64,000 nt of DNA from CAXXOK01 sp963663285 (GTDB lineage: Bacteria; Bacillota; Clostridia; Christensenellales; Aristaeellaceae): positions 1,736,001-1,800,000 of the forward strand of contig CAXXNI010000002.1 of assembly GCA_963663285.2 (NCBI GenBank), in the 5' to 3' direction. The notes beneath the pieces were generated by a model. The model did not search any database, had not been told where the DNA came from, and was given only the letters and a program-made list of their open reading frames with translations. Within the stretch, counting starts at the first letter, position 1. Each line of letters opens with the position of its first letter. Below, piece by piece: positions 26,614-34,991 of the stretch. Both the position numbers and the translations under genes were made by a program.

Positions 26614-26649
26614 CCGAAGGGAAAGGAGGATCGTCCCCTTTCCCTTCGG
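26614..26649 (-). repeat. Intergenic hairpin between binding protein and permease genes
   Basis: CCGAAGGGAAAGG (26614-26626) and CCTTTCCCTTCGG (26637-26649) form a 13-bp stem. There is no T-run on the minus strand, so it is more likely a 3'-end stabiliser that raises the level of the binding-protein mRNA over the permease, as in other importers. Confidence 0.55.
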
Positions 26650-26751
26650 TTTTCCCGTGCGCTATCAGTGCCGCGGGAAAGCAAGGAGGTTTACGTTGGC
26701 GGGTTACTGTCTACTGCTGAAAACCCTTCCGGAAAAGGTCTTTCCGGTTGG

Positions 26752-27717
26752 TTATTCTATAATGGTTGCCTGTGCCAGCACGTCGTCGCTTAACGTTACG
26801 CCGATGGCAGCGGCAGTGGTGGTGTTGATAACCATGGTAAAGTCGCTCACCGTGATTGCGGGGATGTCCGCAATGGCAGTGCCCTGCAGGAACTGGTCGC
26901 TCATATCAGCCGTCATACGGCCAATATCCGTATCGCTGATGGAGATGGTCGCAAACGCGCCGGAGGCTACCATAACCGCAGACGAACCGTATACGGGAAT
27001 CTTCGCTTCCTTAGCAACTTCCGCTACCGTGGTCAGCGCTGTCTGCACTACGCTATCGTTGGGAATGAACATCGCGTCCACCTGCCCAACCAGCGATTCG
27101 GCCGCCTGCTGCACTTCGCCGGAGTTGGTAACCACCGCTTCTTTGTATTTCAGGCCGTTCGCATCCATATACGCTTTGGCGTTTTCAATGGTGGTAACGG
27201 AGTTGATCTCACTGGTGCAATAGATCAGGCCGTAGGTTTCGCAGCCCGGGGTCAGCTGATCGCTGAGTTTGAACATTTCATCCACAGGAATAGCGTTACT
27301 GGTGCCGGTCGCATTCTTATCCGGGTGCGCCATTTCGGTGATGATGCCCGCGCCCACGGGATTGGAAACGGAGATGAAGAACATCGGGATACCGCTGTCC
27401 ATATTCAAAAACGCTTGCGAAGGCGGCGTCGCGATCGTAACTACGTAGTCCACGCCGTCGTTGATCATCGCCTGGCAGATCGAAGCCAGGTTGGTCATAT
27501 CGCCCTGCGCGTTTTGATAGTTAAAGGTCATTACATCTTCGGTGTAGCCCAGTTCGCGCATCCGGGCGATATACCCTTCGCGCATATCGGTGAAAGCACC
27601 GTTGTCTACCATTTCAATAATGCCAACATTGTAGGTTTTAGCGCTTTCCGCACCGGCGGTAACAGCAAAAGTCAGTACGAGTACGAGGGCGGAAACCAAA
27701 GCGATCAATTTTTTCAT
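26752..27717 (-). CDS. ABC transporter substrate-binding protein, TrpX-like (ABC_sub_bind)
   Basis: Extracellular binding protein of about 321 residues. The start at 27717 (KKLIALVSALVLVL) has AAAGGATGG upstream and gives a normal signal peptide; the open frame to 27852 runs into the T-box and is not coding. The peptide ends VTAGAES, with no lipobox cysteine, although most Gram-positive binding proteins are lipoproteins. The mature start YNVGIIEMVDNGAF and the interior fit the ABC_sub_bind family, which includes tryptophan/tyrosine importers. It is the first gene after the Trp-type T-box, which would switch it on when charged tRNA-Trp falls. Confidence 0.88.
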   Translation of the reverse strand: MKKLIALVSALVLVLTFAVTAGAESAKTYNVGIIEMVDNGAFTDMREGYIARMRELGYTEDVMTFNYQNAQGDMTNLASICQAMINDGVDYVVTIATPPSQAFLNMDSGIPMFFISVSNPVGAGIITEMAHPDKNATGTSNAIPVDEMFKLSDQLTPGCETYGLIYCTSEINSVTTIENAKAYMDANGLKYKEAVVTNSGEVQQAAESLVGQVDAMFIPNDSVVQTALTTVAEVAKEAKIPVYGSSAVMVASGAFATISISDTDIGRMTADMSDQFLQGTAIADIPAITVSDFTMVINTTTAAAIGVTLSDDVLAQATIIE

Positions 27718-27827
27718 GGAAAACCATCCTTTCTTTTTCCGGGTATAACCGGGGAAAATGTACTGTCGGTTTGCCATTGCGGCGCCGCGGTTATTGCTGT
27801 ATCTCCCGGATGAACCGGAGATATACA

Positions 27828-28090
27828 CAAAAACGCACCTGTCCTTTTCCAAGGACAGATGCGTTTGAATTCATCTGCGGTACCACCTTGCTTGACGGTT
27901 TCCCGTCCGCCTCGTTCAAGTGCCGACACACTCTACGCCCGATAACGTTGGCGATACGTTGCGCTATACTCGAATGCAAGCATTCTTTCAACGCACCCTC
28001 CACGGTCCATTTGCCGATCCGCTCCCTGCCGGTTCCCAGCAATCCCGGCTCTCTGTAAGTGCGCTTTCGACGTTATCTCCGCTTCAACGG
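27828..28090 (-). promoter_or_regulatory. T-box riboswitch with UGG (Trp) specifier
   Basis: Read on the minus strand. The T-box sequence AAGGTGGTACCGCAG lies at 27889-27875. The terminator stem AACGCATCTGTCCTT / AAGGACAGGTGCGTT with a T-run lies at 27865-27828. Stem I has the conserved AGAGAG bulge near 28050, and the specifier side reads AAATGGACCGTGGAG, so the codon is UGG at 28009-28007, followed by the usual A. The element should read uncharged tRNA-Trp and turn on the TrpX-like importer. The T-box is certain; the UGG assignment is by motif spacing. Confidence 0.9.
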
Positions 28091-28098
28091 TTTTTATT

Positions 28099-28128
28099 AT
28101 TAAAACATGGCGTTTGTGAATTTGTCAA
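28099..28128 (-). promoter_or_regulatory. Promoter of the T-box-controlled importer
   Basis: On the minus strand TTGACA (28128-28123), 18-base spacer, TTTAAT (28104-28099), placing the transcript start just before the T-box stem I. Confidence 0.7.
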
Positions 28129-28330
28129 CCCCCAAAAACAACAAATTTCGTTTTTTCTGTCCGGCAATCCGCCGGGTAGCAGCCGCGTAAACTTCCTCCC
28201 GGTGTGCCATGGGCCGCAGTAAATGAAGATTTCCACTACCGTTTCCGCAAGGTTCACAGGGTTCTTTTTCCGGTGCTTTCAAATTCGGCGGAACCGGTAA
28301 ACGCCGGAAAATATTCCGGATGCTCCCGTG

Positions 28331-29602
28331 TTATTTTGACACCATTGGCACCGTGCTGCTGCCGTGCGGCATCACAATCACACGCTGGCCGCCAAAATCC
28401 ATCAGCTTTTGCAGCTCGGCGGAGTCATTGTGCCCGGTAATCCGCATGGGCGCAAGGGTATCCGCCCCAATAGCCGTCAGCATGTGCATATTCGTATGCG
28501 CGGCGATCTCACAGCACACATAAAAAATATAACCGGCGATGGTAAAATTTTTCCGCAGTTCCGCATCCAGCGTACCGGTTTTCTGATACTGGCTCCAATC
28601 GAAAAATGCCGCCGGGCCGCCGCCTTCCCTGCACTCGCTGATGAAAATCAGCGTGCCGCCCTCTTTAACCGCCTGATAAGCGTTAATCATCGTTTTGGAG
28701 GATTGATACAGATTGATATCCTTGGGAAATCCGCCACAGCTGACCACCACCGCATCCGCCTTGCCCGCAATCGGCACACCGTTATAACGGTCTACCAGAC
28801 GGCAGCTTGCTTCCCAAGCCGCGATATAATCCCCACAGGGCAAGGCGATCTGGTCGCCGTTTCCATCTACCACAAGGTTAATGCCGAACACAGGCCTCAC
28901 CATTGCGGCAGCCTCCATCATGTCCTCATGCACAGGATTGCCTGTGGTGCGGCCGCTGCCCACCTCGTCGCTGGAACGCGGCTCTGTGGGGTGCAGGGCG
29001 TGGATGTGGTTTTGCTTAATCGTCAGCCCCCCTGCCACGCCGGGCACCAGGCTTTTGCGTCCGCCGCCGTAGCCCGCCAGTAAATGGTGTACCGTACCGC
29101 CCATCAATATCACCTTGCGGCCGGAAACCAACGGGTTAAGCAGCACACGTGTGCCACGCGAGGTGGTGCCAAAGTCCACAAGCGGTTCATCCGCACGGTG
29201 ATCCACCACACGCACCTTTTCAAACACCGCGTCGGTCACCAGCCGACGCAGTTCCGCCTCGGTTTCCTGCCTGTGCGTACCCAGCGCCACTAAAAACACC
29301 ATGTTCTGATAGGGCATATCGATCACATCATGTAAATAATCCACAAGCAGCGGGCAAATCCGCTCCTGATGCATCCAAGCGCGCGTTAGATCGCTGATGA
29401 TGATGGTTACCTCATCCGAGGCGTTTACCGTATCTTTCAGCGGTTTGCCGCCGATCACATTTTCTTCCACCGCTGCGCGGAAGCTCTCCCGCAAATCGCC
29501 AAGGGGCGGCGGGGTTACCGCGTCCACTACGTCAATCTGCCCTGCTTTAACGTTCAGCGAAATCTTTTTTTCGCCATACCCGAATGTAAATTGCTGTTCC
29601 AT
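28331..29602 (-). CDS. LarA-like nickel-pincer lactate racemase family protein
   Basis: A 423-residue LarA-superfamily protein. LarA interconverts D- and L-lactate with a nickel-pincer nucleotide; many relatives act on other 2-hydroxyacids. Start 29602 has AGGGG upstream; the longer frame to 29665 is not supported. The region GTVHHLLAGYGGGRKSLVPG carries the histidine and the cofactor-linking lysine expected of LarA, followed by NHIHALHP with further histidines. No larB, larC or larE cofactor genes are in the window, so the cofactor must be made elsewhere. Its neighbour, on the other strand, is a MIF-like tautomerase. The substrate is not determined. Confidence 0.85.
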   Translation of the reverse strand: MEQQFTFGYGEKKISLNVKAGQIDVVDAVTPPPLGDLRESFRAAVEENVIGGKPLKDTVNASDEVTIIISDLTRAWMHQERICPLLVDYLHDVIDMPYQNMVFLVALGTHRQETEAELRRLVTDAVFEKVRVVDHRADEPLVDFGTTSRGTRVLLNPLVSGRKVILMGGTVHHLLAGYGGGRKSLVPGVAGGLTIKQNHIHALHPTEPRSSDEVGSGRTTGNPVHEDMMEAAAMVRPVFGINLVVDGNGDQIALPCGDYIAAWEASCRLVDRYNGVPIAGKADAVVVSCGGFPKDINLYQSSKTMINAYQAVKEGGTLIFISECREGGGPAAFFDWSQYQKTGTLDAELRKNFTIAGYIFYVCCEIAAHTNMHMLTAIGADTLAPMRITGHNDSAELQKLMDFGGQRVIVMPHGSSTVPMVSK

Positions 29603-29747
29603 AGCGCATCCCCTGATCTTCATGGAGAAACCGATCGTTTCCCAGTTTTCTGTACCAATCCTCAATATAGCACAATCTTTGGCAGGAAGAAAGCGCTTGG
29701 GCGAAGTATCTTGTTATCATAGTCTGTTTTCACCGGGAGGTTTTCAT

Positions 29748-30113
29748 ATGCCCTATATTCAAATTGCCACCAGCCGCATCTTAACCGCCGCCGAAAAAAG
29801 CGAGCTGAAAGCCTGCGCCTTAAACGCTGCGGAATTGCTGGGTAAGAACAAGCAGCATGTTATGGTGCACCTATTGGACGGGCAAGCCCTTACCAAGGGT
29901 GAGGGCGCGGGTGACTGCGCCTTTTGCGACGTTCGGGTACTTGGTGCAGCTACTCAGGAAGCGTGCGGCGCGTTTTCGCAAACCTTAAGCGCGGACATTG
30001 CACGCATTGCGCAAGTCTCGCCCATGAGCACATACCTTTCCCTGTCGGAAATGACGCTATGCTACACAGACGGAAAATTGCCGCCGGGGCATAGCGGTCG
30101 CCACGGTCGTTGA
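29748..30113 (+). CDS. MIF/tautomerase-superfamily protein
   Basis: A 121-residue protein of the macrophage migration inhibitory factor-like tautomerase fold. The start at 29748 has GGGAGG 7 bases upstream. Proline follows the initiator Met (MPYIQIATS), the catalytic proline of the superfamily once Met is removed. The second repeat includes HVMVHLLDGQAL and DCAFCDVRVLG. Length matches MIF relatives (about 115) rather than the 60-residue 4-oxalocrotonate type. It probably catalyses a keto-enol tautomerisation, for example of phenylpyruvate, but the natural substrate is unknown. It is divergent from the LarA-like gene. Confidence 0.75.
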   Translation: MPYIQIATSRILTAAEKSELKACALNAAELLGKNKQHVMVHLLDGQALTKGEGAGDCAFCDVRVLGAATQEACGAFSQTLSADIARIAQVSPMSTYLSLSEMTLCYTDGKLPPGHSGRHGR

Positions 30114-30175
30114 AGCTCCCTTTGGGGCGGTCGCCAAGGCTCCCTTTGGGAAGGGGACGCTGTCCCCCTCCCAAC
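30091..30175. repeat. GC-rich short tandem repeat with hairpin
   Basis: The word GCGGTCGCCA occurs twice (about 30093 and 30126) and GCTCCCTTTGGG twice (about 30116 and 30138), followed by a GGGGAC-GCT-GTCCCC hairpin near 30157. It begins at the end of the tautomerase gene and looks like a dispersed intergenic repeat. Confidence 0.5.
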
Positions 30176-30374
30176 CTCCCCCTGAGCAAGTTATGTTTTC
30201 TTTTATTTTGTGGGCGAAAAGTAATATTATTCAGAAAATTGATTAAGCAGTAAGCACTCGTATCACAGAAATAAAAGCACGCTTTACTTATGAATCACAA
30301 TGCTTGTGTATGAAGGTAACTCACGTCTTGTGCCAGTGCTCTTTCAATGTAGTTGCATTAATCGTCCATATATG
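30176..30374. other. Intergenic stretch without a recognised gene
   Basis: AT-rich sequence between the GC-rich repeat and the terminator of the convergent DUF2202 gene. No coding region, promoter or RNA gene was recognised. Confidence 0.5.
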
Positions 30375-30412
30375 AAAAAACCAACACAGCGGAGTTTTCT
30401 CCGCCGCGTTGG
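30375..30412 (-). terminator. Intrinsic terminator of the DUF2202 gene
   Basis: On the minus strand CCAACGCGGCGGAG, loop AAAA, CTCCGCTGTGTTGG, then TTTTTT: a 14-bp stem with one or two imperfect pairs. Confidence 0.85.
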
Positions 30413-30460
30413 CTATCGGGATTCGTTTCAATTATTGTAATCTACGGTATCTGTAGTTTG

Positions 30461-31285
30461 TCAGGCGCCGGTCGTGTTGTTCCGGCGGTTCTGGCCGCCA
30501 TTCTGGTTTTCTGTGCCGTCTACAACGCAAGTTCCGTCACAGTCACCATCGCACTCGCCGTTTCCGTCGCAGTCGCCAGAGACACAATTGTTATTGTTCT
30601 CATTGTAACGGCTGTTTTTGCCCTGGCCCATACCATCGTCACGCTGATTTTTATTCTGCGTAGCGCCGGTATCACCGTTCTGGGTTCCACTGCCATCCTG
30701 CAAACCGTTGCCGTTACCGTTGCCATTTTCATCATTCTGACCATACTGCATGCCCTGGCCATCCTGCAAGCCCAACCCGGCGTTTTCCGCATTCTGGGTA
30801 AAGGCGCTCAGATGACTCTGGGAAGCGCTTTGCAACGCGGTAAAAGCGGCGCGTACATCAGCGGGCAAATCGTTTTGCGCAAGGAACGCATCGTACATCG
30901 CGATGTTGGCATTTTCAGCGGCAATCCCCGTTACATAAGCCGTATCCAGGCTTTCCGGAAGGGTTACGGTGTTAGCGGCATTGTTCACAGGAAGCGCAAA
31001 GCCATAGGTGGTAAACAAGGTTTGCAGCAAGGCGATGTGGGTTCCTTCCGCGCCGACGATGTTGCCAAACGCATTATCTTCACCATAAGCTGCCAGAATC
31101 TTTTCGTACTCTGCCTGTGCCGCGTATTCATCCTGAATCGCGTATGTCAGCATCTGTTCCAGTGTATAGGTCGTTCCGGCAGTTAAAGCGGCGGAACCGG
31201 TGGTTTCTTCCGCCAGAGACAGTACAGGCGCCATCGCCAGCAGGGTCAAAGTCATCAGGGTAGCCATTATCTTCTTGAGCTTCAT
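30461..31285 (-). CDS. Secreted DUF2202 ferritin-like protein with Cys/Asn-Gly-rich tail
   Basis: A 274-residue exported protein. Residues 1-25 are a signal peptide (ending SLAEE). Residues about 38-165 are the DUF2202 four-helix ferritin-like domain, with possible di-iron ligands in LTYAIQDEYAAQAEYE, GAEGTHIALL and GIAAENANIAMYDAF. From about 170 the chain becomes low-complexity, rich in Gly, Asn, Gln and Asp, and includes a 20-residue segment near 240 with five cysteines spaced C-x4-C-x5-C-x3-C-x3-C between Asp-Gly pairs. That tail looks suited to metal binding, but this is inference. It is divergent from a two-component system that may control it. Confidence 0.8.
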   Translation of the reverse strand: MKLKKIMATLMTLTLLAMAPVLSLAEETTGSAALTAGTTYTLEQMLTYAIQDEYAAQAEYEKILAAYGEDNAFGNIVGAEGTHIALLQTLFTTYGFALPVNNAANTVTLPESLDTAYVTGIAAENANIAMYDAFLAQNDLPADVRAAFTALQSASQSHLSAFTQNAENAGLGLQDGQGMQYGQNDENGNGNGNGLQDGSGTQNGDTGATQNKNQRDDGMGQGKNSRYNENNNNCVSGDCDGNGECDGDCDGTCVVDGTENQNGGQNRRNNTTGA

Positions 31286-31420
31286 TGTTAAAGCACCTCG
31301 TTTGTTTTATTCAGCAATCCCTTGCTGTGATTAAAGGATAACCCCGAGTTATGGCAAAAGTTTGTCATTTCCCAAGCAGTTTTATGGCATTTTGAACCTA
31401 ATTTTGCATAGGAGGCACAC

Positions 31421-32116
31421 ATGGCTACTATACTGATCGCCGATGACAACCGGCAAATCGCATCCATCCTTGAGGAATACGTGAAAAAAGAAGGGCACAC
31501 GCCAGCGGTTGCCGCCGACGGCGAAGAAGCGCTTGCTTTGTTTGATCGCCTGAAACCCGACGCTGTGTTATTGGACGTGATGATGCCCAAGCTGGATGGT
31601 TTTGCCGTTTGCCGCGAAATCCGCAAAACTTCCACCGTTCCCGTCATTATGATCACAGCGCGCGGCGAGGATTTTGAAAGAATCATGGGGCTTGATATCG
31701 GCGCGGATGATTACATTGTCAAGCCTTTTTCCCCCGGCGAGGTGATGGCGCGTCTACGCGCCGTACTGCGCCGCATCGGGCGGGAATCTTCCGCCGCCCA
31801 ACAGCGCATCTCGCGCGGAAACCTGACCGTCACCCTGGACGATTATCAGGCGCAAATCGGCGGCAGCCCCGTTACCCTGACGAAAAAGGAGCTGGAGATA
31901 CTCTATACCCTCGCTTCCCACCCCGGCAAAGTATTCTCCCGAGACAACCTGTTGGAAAGCCTGTGGGGATACGATTATTTCGGCGATACCCGGACGGTGG
32001 ATTCCCACATTAAGCGGCTGCGCGCCAAATTGGACGCATATGAAGCCAAGGGCTGGGAGATTAAAACCATCTGGGGCGTTGGCTATAAGTTTGAGGTGAC
32101 AGACGGTGAAAAGTAG
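31421..32116 (+). CDS. OmpR-family response regulator
   Basis: DNA-binding response regulator of 231 residues. The receiver domain (about 1-115) has the acidic pair DD at 9-10, the phosphorylated Asp in VLLDVMMPKLDG (about 52), Thr in MITARGE and Lys in DDYIVKPF. The C-terminal winged helix (about 130-228) ends with the family's VWGVGYKFE-like segment. AGGAGG precedes the ATG. It overlaps the sensor kinase gene by 11 bases. The divergent DUF2202 gene is a likely target, by position only. Confidence 0.93.
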   Translation: MATILIADDNRQIASILEEYVKKEGHTPAVAADGEEALALFDRLKPDAVLLDVMMPKLDGFAVCREIRKTSTVPVIMITARGEDFERIMGLDIGADDYIVKPFSPGEVMARLRAVLRRIGRESSAAQQRISRGNLTVTLDDYQAQIGGSPVTLTKKELEILYTLASHPGKVFSRDNLLESLWGYDYFGDTRTVDSHIKRLRAKLDAYEAKGWEIKTIWGVGYKFEVTDGEK

Positions 32117-33527
32117 AATCGCGCTTCGCCTGCTGGGGTACTTTGCCGCCGCGTTGTGCGTAATGGCGCTGATCAGCGGCATCCTGTTCCAAGCGCTGTT
32201 CACGCGCCAAACCGTAGAGGCCAAGAAGGCGGAAATGCTGGAACACGCGGGTACGCTGGCCAATACCCTTTCCGGCGTACTCGAAGGTAACGGTGCCGCC
32301 GGGCAGGGCGCGGGCTATGGTGCTTACCTGCGGCTGATGAGCCTGCTGGAAACCGACGTATGGGTGCTTGATGAGAATTTGGATTTCTTAACCGCCGGGC
32401 ACAGCATCGGCAATACGCTCACGTATAGTGATCTGCCTGCCGACGCCGACGCGCTGGTGCAGGCAGTGTTTGCCGGGGAAACCCCTTTCAGCGAAGGATT
32501 CAGCGATTTACTCGGTGCCCCGACACTGACCGTGGGCGTGCCGATTTACGATGGCGATACGGTCGCAGGCGCGCTTTTGTTACACGACGCGGTTTCGGGC
32601 ATCACTTCTGCAACGGCGCAGGGTATGCGCATTATGGCGATCAGCGGTGCGGCGGCGCTGGTATCCGCAGCGCTGCTGGCGGTGTTGCTAAGCCTTTCTT
32701 TCGCCCGACCGCTGGACCGGATGAAAGCGACCGCGCTCAAGCTGACGGCAGGCGATTATACTGCCAAAACGGGCGTTGCCCAGAAGGATGAGATCGGCAA
32801 GTTAGCGACCGCAATGGACGGCCTAAGCGACCGGTTATTAGAAGCCGAACAGGCTGCCGCCCGGCAGGAAAAACTGCGCAGGGATTTTCTTTCTAACGTA
32901 TCCCACGAACTGCGCACACCCGTCACCGTGCTGCGCGGCTCGCTGGAAGCGTTATGCGAAGGCGTGGTTACCGCGTCGGAGCAGGTGTCGGAATATCACG
33001 ACCAGATGCTGAAAGAGACTTTATCGCTGCAGCGGCTGGTCAACGATTTAATGGATCTGGCCCGCTTACAGAATGTGGATTTCCCTATTGAGGATGCTCC
33101 TGTCAACTTGAACGACATCCTCAGCGATGCGCTGCACAGCGCCGGGCAGCTGGCACGGCAAAAGCAAATTACCCTTACGCGTCAATTCCCGCAGGAGGCT
33201 GTCCCTTACAATGGCGATTACGGGCGGCTCAAGCAAATGTTCCTAATTATATTGGACAACGCCGTTAAGTTCTCCCCGGAAAACAGCACCGTAACCGTAA
33301 CCCTCACCCCGCACAGCATTGCCATACAGGATGAGGGCGTGGGTATCTCCGCGGAGGATTTGCCATTAATTTTTGACCGGTTCCATAAAACCCGAAGCGA
33401 AGAAAACAAACAAGGCAGCGGGCTGGGATTGGCGATTGCCAAGCAGATTGCACAGCGGCATCACATGGAAGTTACGGTGGAAAGCGAAACCGGCAAGGGT
33501 ACGACCTTCCATTTCAACTGGGCGTAA
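32106..33527 (+). CDS. Sensor histidine kinase
   Basis: Membrane sensor kinase, 473 residues, starting at GTG 32106 inside the regulator gene. Order: first membrane segment (about 7-30), an extracytoplasmic sensing region (about 40-165), second membrane segment (about 175-200), HAMP linker (about 203-255), the phospho-acceptor motif SHELRTPVTVLRG (about residue 268), and the ATPase domain with N box ILDNAVKF and G2 box GSGLGLAIAKQ. The signal is unknown. It is cotranscribed with the regulator before it. Confidence 0.93.
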   Translation: MKSRIALRLLGYFAAALCVMALISGILFQALFTRQTVEAKKAEMLEHAGTLANTLSGVLEGNGAAGQGAGYGAYLRLMSLLETDVWVLDENLDFLTAGHSIGNTLTYSDLPADADALVQAVFAGETPFSEGFSDLLGAPTLTVGVPIYDGDTVAGALLLHDAVSGITSATAQGMRIMAISGAAALVSAALLAVLLSLSFARPLDRMKATALKLTAGDYTAKTGVAQKDEIGKLATAMDGLSDRLLEAEQAAARQEKLRRDFLSNVSHELRTPVTVLRGSLEALCEGVVTASEQVSEYHDQMLKETLSLQRLVNDLMDLARLQNVDFPIEDAPVNLNDILSDALHSAGQLARQKQITLTRQFPQEAVPYNGDYGRLKQMFLIILDNAVKFSPENSTVTVTLTPHSIAIQDEGVGISAEDLPLIFDRFHKTRSEENKQGSGLGLAIAKQIAQRHHMEVTVESETGKGTTFHFNWA

Positions 33528-33529
33528 GG

Positions 33530-34183
33530 TTAGGCGCCAAAGCCGAAGTGATACTCCACCGCCGAAAGCGTCTTTTCCACGGTGCTGCTGTCGTCGCGCA
33601 TAATGCACAGTCTTCCGCTGCGCCGTATATCCTCCAGCACCCGGGTATTGCCGTATACAAACAGGTTATGGATGTTTTCCTTAATCTCTTCGGAGCGCGG
33701 CAAGCTTTCAATAAAGCTGTTCAGGCTTTGGTGATCCGGCCGAATCAGGTTTTCGCGCGCGGCGCGCTCCGGTTCCACCGCCAGAAACACCACACGATCA
33801 GGCGGGCACAGCTCAAACGCGAGGCTTGGCGGCATCGCGCAGTCAAACGCCACCGGCTTGGTTGCGGAAAGACGAATTGCCTCCAGCAGCATCAGCGGCG
33901 TCTGCTCCTGTGCAATCCGCATCAGCCAGCGCCAGTATTCCTCTACCGGGCGGAGAAAATACTCGGTCCAGTCCACGGGGCGGTCGTACTGCGCAGGCTG
34001 ATAATTCGGATCTGCAATCGACTGATACTTATCGTTGATCACACTTTCGCTAAGCCAATGAAAATCGTACTTTTCAGCAAAAGCCCGCGAAATGGTCGAT
34101 TTTCCCCCACCGGCTGTACCGCAGAAGAAGTAAACGTCCCGCAGGTAACTATGCAGAATGTTAACGGGCATATTCATCGCCAT
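33530..34183 (-). CDS. P-loop nucleotide-binding protein, kinase-like
   Basis: A 217-residue P-loop protein. Walker A is GTAGGGKST at residues 22-30; the chain resembles small-molecule kinases or AAA proteins, but I cannot assign a substrate. A possible lid or Arg-rich region is PERAARENLIRPDHQS. GAGGAGG lies upstream of the ATG. It ends 2 bases from the convergent sensor kinase stop, so the two transcripts must overlap at their ends. It lies downstream of the flavin reductase-like gene on the same strand, with a hairpin between them. Confidence 0.7.
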   Translation of the reverse strand: MAMNMPVNILHSYLRDVYFFCGTAGGGKSTISRAFAEKYDFHWLSESVINDKYQSIADPNYQPAQYDRPVDWTEYFLRPVEEYWRWLMRIAQEQTPLMLLEAIRLSATKPVAFDCAMPPSLAFELCPPDRVVFLAVEPERAARENLIRPDHQSLNSFIESLPRSEEIKENIHNLFVYGNTRVLEDIRRSGRLCIMRDDSSTVEKTLSAVEYHFGFGA

Positions 34184-34282
34184 TGCAACTCCTCCTCGTT
34201 TTCAAGCAGCGCTTTTTTATAGCGTCCATCCTGTTCTTCCAGCGTCTTCGCGCGGCGTTTTCAGCATCAGTCCTCTACGCAT

Positions 34283-34321
34283 AAACCGCAGGAGCAGCGC
34301 TTCGCGCCGTGCCTGCGGTTT
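34283..34321. terminator. Probable terminator between flavin reductase-like and P-loop genes
   Basis: AAACCGCAGG (34283-34292) pairs with CCTGCGGTTT (34312-34321). The loop contains a further GC-rich stem. The T-run on the minus strand is short, so read-through is possible. Confidence 0.5.
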
Positions 34322-34332
34322 TACTGGTTTAT

Positions 34333-34836
34333 TCAGTCTTTGTAGTAGCACCGGACAATTTTACCCAGGAAGAACGTATGCATATCGCGGCTGGCATAGA
34401 AGCGGTCCAGCACGTCCTGGTTTAATTGCTCGGCTGTCTGCGTTACGCTTCCCAGCGGCGTACATTCGATTTGCAATTCACATTCGCTCACGATGGGCGC
34501 ATCCACTTGCTGCGCAGGCACTGCCGTCATACCAAAGCCGGAGAATTTATCCACATCCCGGGCGCTTTTACTACCCGCTACGCCCAGTTCCCTGCGCATA
34601 TCATGCAGCGGAATACTTACCGTAAACTCCCCGTTTTTTTGCAGCATTCCATACGTATAGCGGCTGGTTCGCACCGGAACCAGAAAACAGTCTGCTCCAA
34701 AGAAAACCGTCAATCCGCCCCAGCCAATCGTCATTACATTATCTTGTCCGTCGGCTCTGGTGCACAGAAATACGCCGCCGTTTTTCATTTGTCCGGCAAT
34801 GATGTTTGCCACTTCGTTCACCGGTACATCATGCAT
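34333..34836 (-). CDS. Flavin reductase-like FMN-binding protein
   Basis: A 167-residue protein of the flavin reductase-like domain family (NAD(P)H:flavin oxidoreductase or FMN-binding split barrel). Supporting segments are NVMTIGWGGLTVFFG, the substrate loop VRTSRYTYGML and ELGVAGSKSARDVDKFSG. It probably binds FMN and reduces flavin or an attached partner's substrate; the partner is not in the window. No signal peptide, so cytoplasmic. A good AAGGAGT ribosome site lies upstream. Confidence 0.82.
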   Translation of the reverse strand: MHDVPVNEVANIIAGQMKNGGVFLCTRADGQDNVMTIGWGGLTVFFGADCFLVPVRTSRYTYGMLQKNGEFTVSIPLHDMRRELGVAGSKSARDVDKFSGFGMTAVPAQQVDAPIVSECELQIECTPLGSVTQTAEQLNQDVLDRFYASRDMHTFFLGKIVRCYYKD

Positions 34837-34901
34837 GGCTCAACACTCCTTTTCGTCGTGTGGCATTCAGACCCTCCGCCCGACAGTGCGGACGGTCCGG
34901 C

Positions 34902-34929
34902 TTGAATTTCCGCCAGAATAGTGTATGCT
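34902..34929 (+). promoter_or_regulatory. Promoter of the zinc metallopeptidase gene
   Basis: TTGAAT (34902-34907), 16-base spacer, TATGCT (34924-34929), about 65 bases before the start codon. Confidence 0.55.
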
Positions 34930-34991
34930 ATTGTAGCAGTTCTCTACTGCACCATCATAGCACATTCGCTGCCATTTGTGGAGGTATTGGC

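Noticed and set aside
26585..26684. N-terminal extension of the TrpY-like permease
   Set aside because: It covers a 13-bp hairpin and a charged low-quality sequence; the start at 26585 has its own ribosome site and fits the family.
27717..27852. N-terminal extension of the TrpX-like protein
   Set aside because: It reads through the T-box terminator; the signal peptide begins at 27717.
30458..31186. Valine/isoleucine-rich plus-strand frame resembling a membrane protein
   Set aside because: It is the antisense of the Asn/Asp-rich DUF2202 tail, which naturally reads as hydrophobic codons on the other strand.
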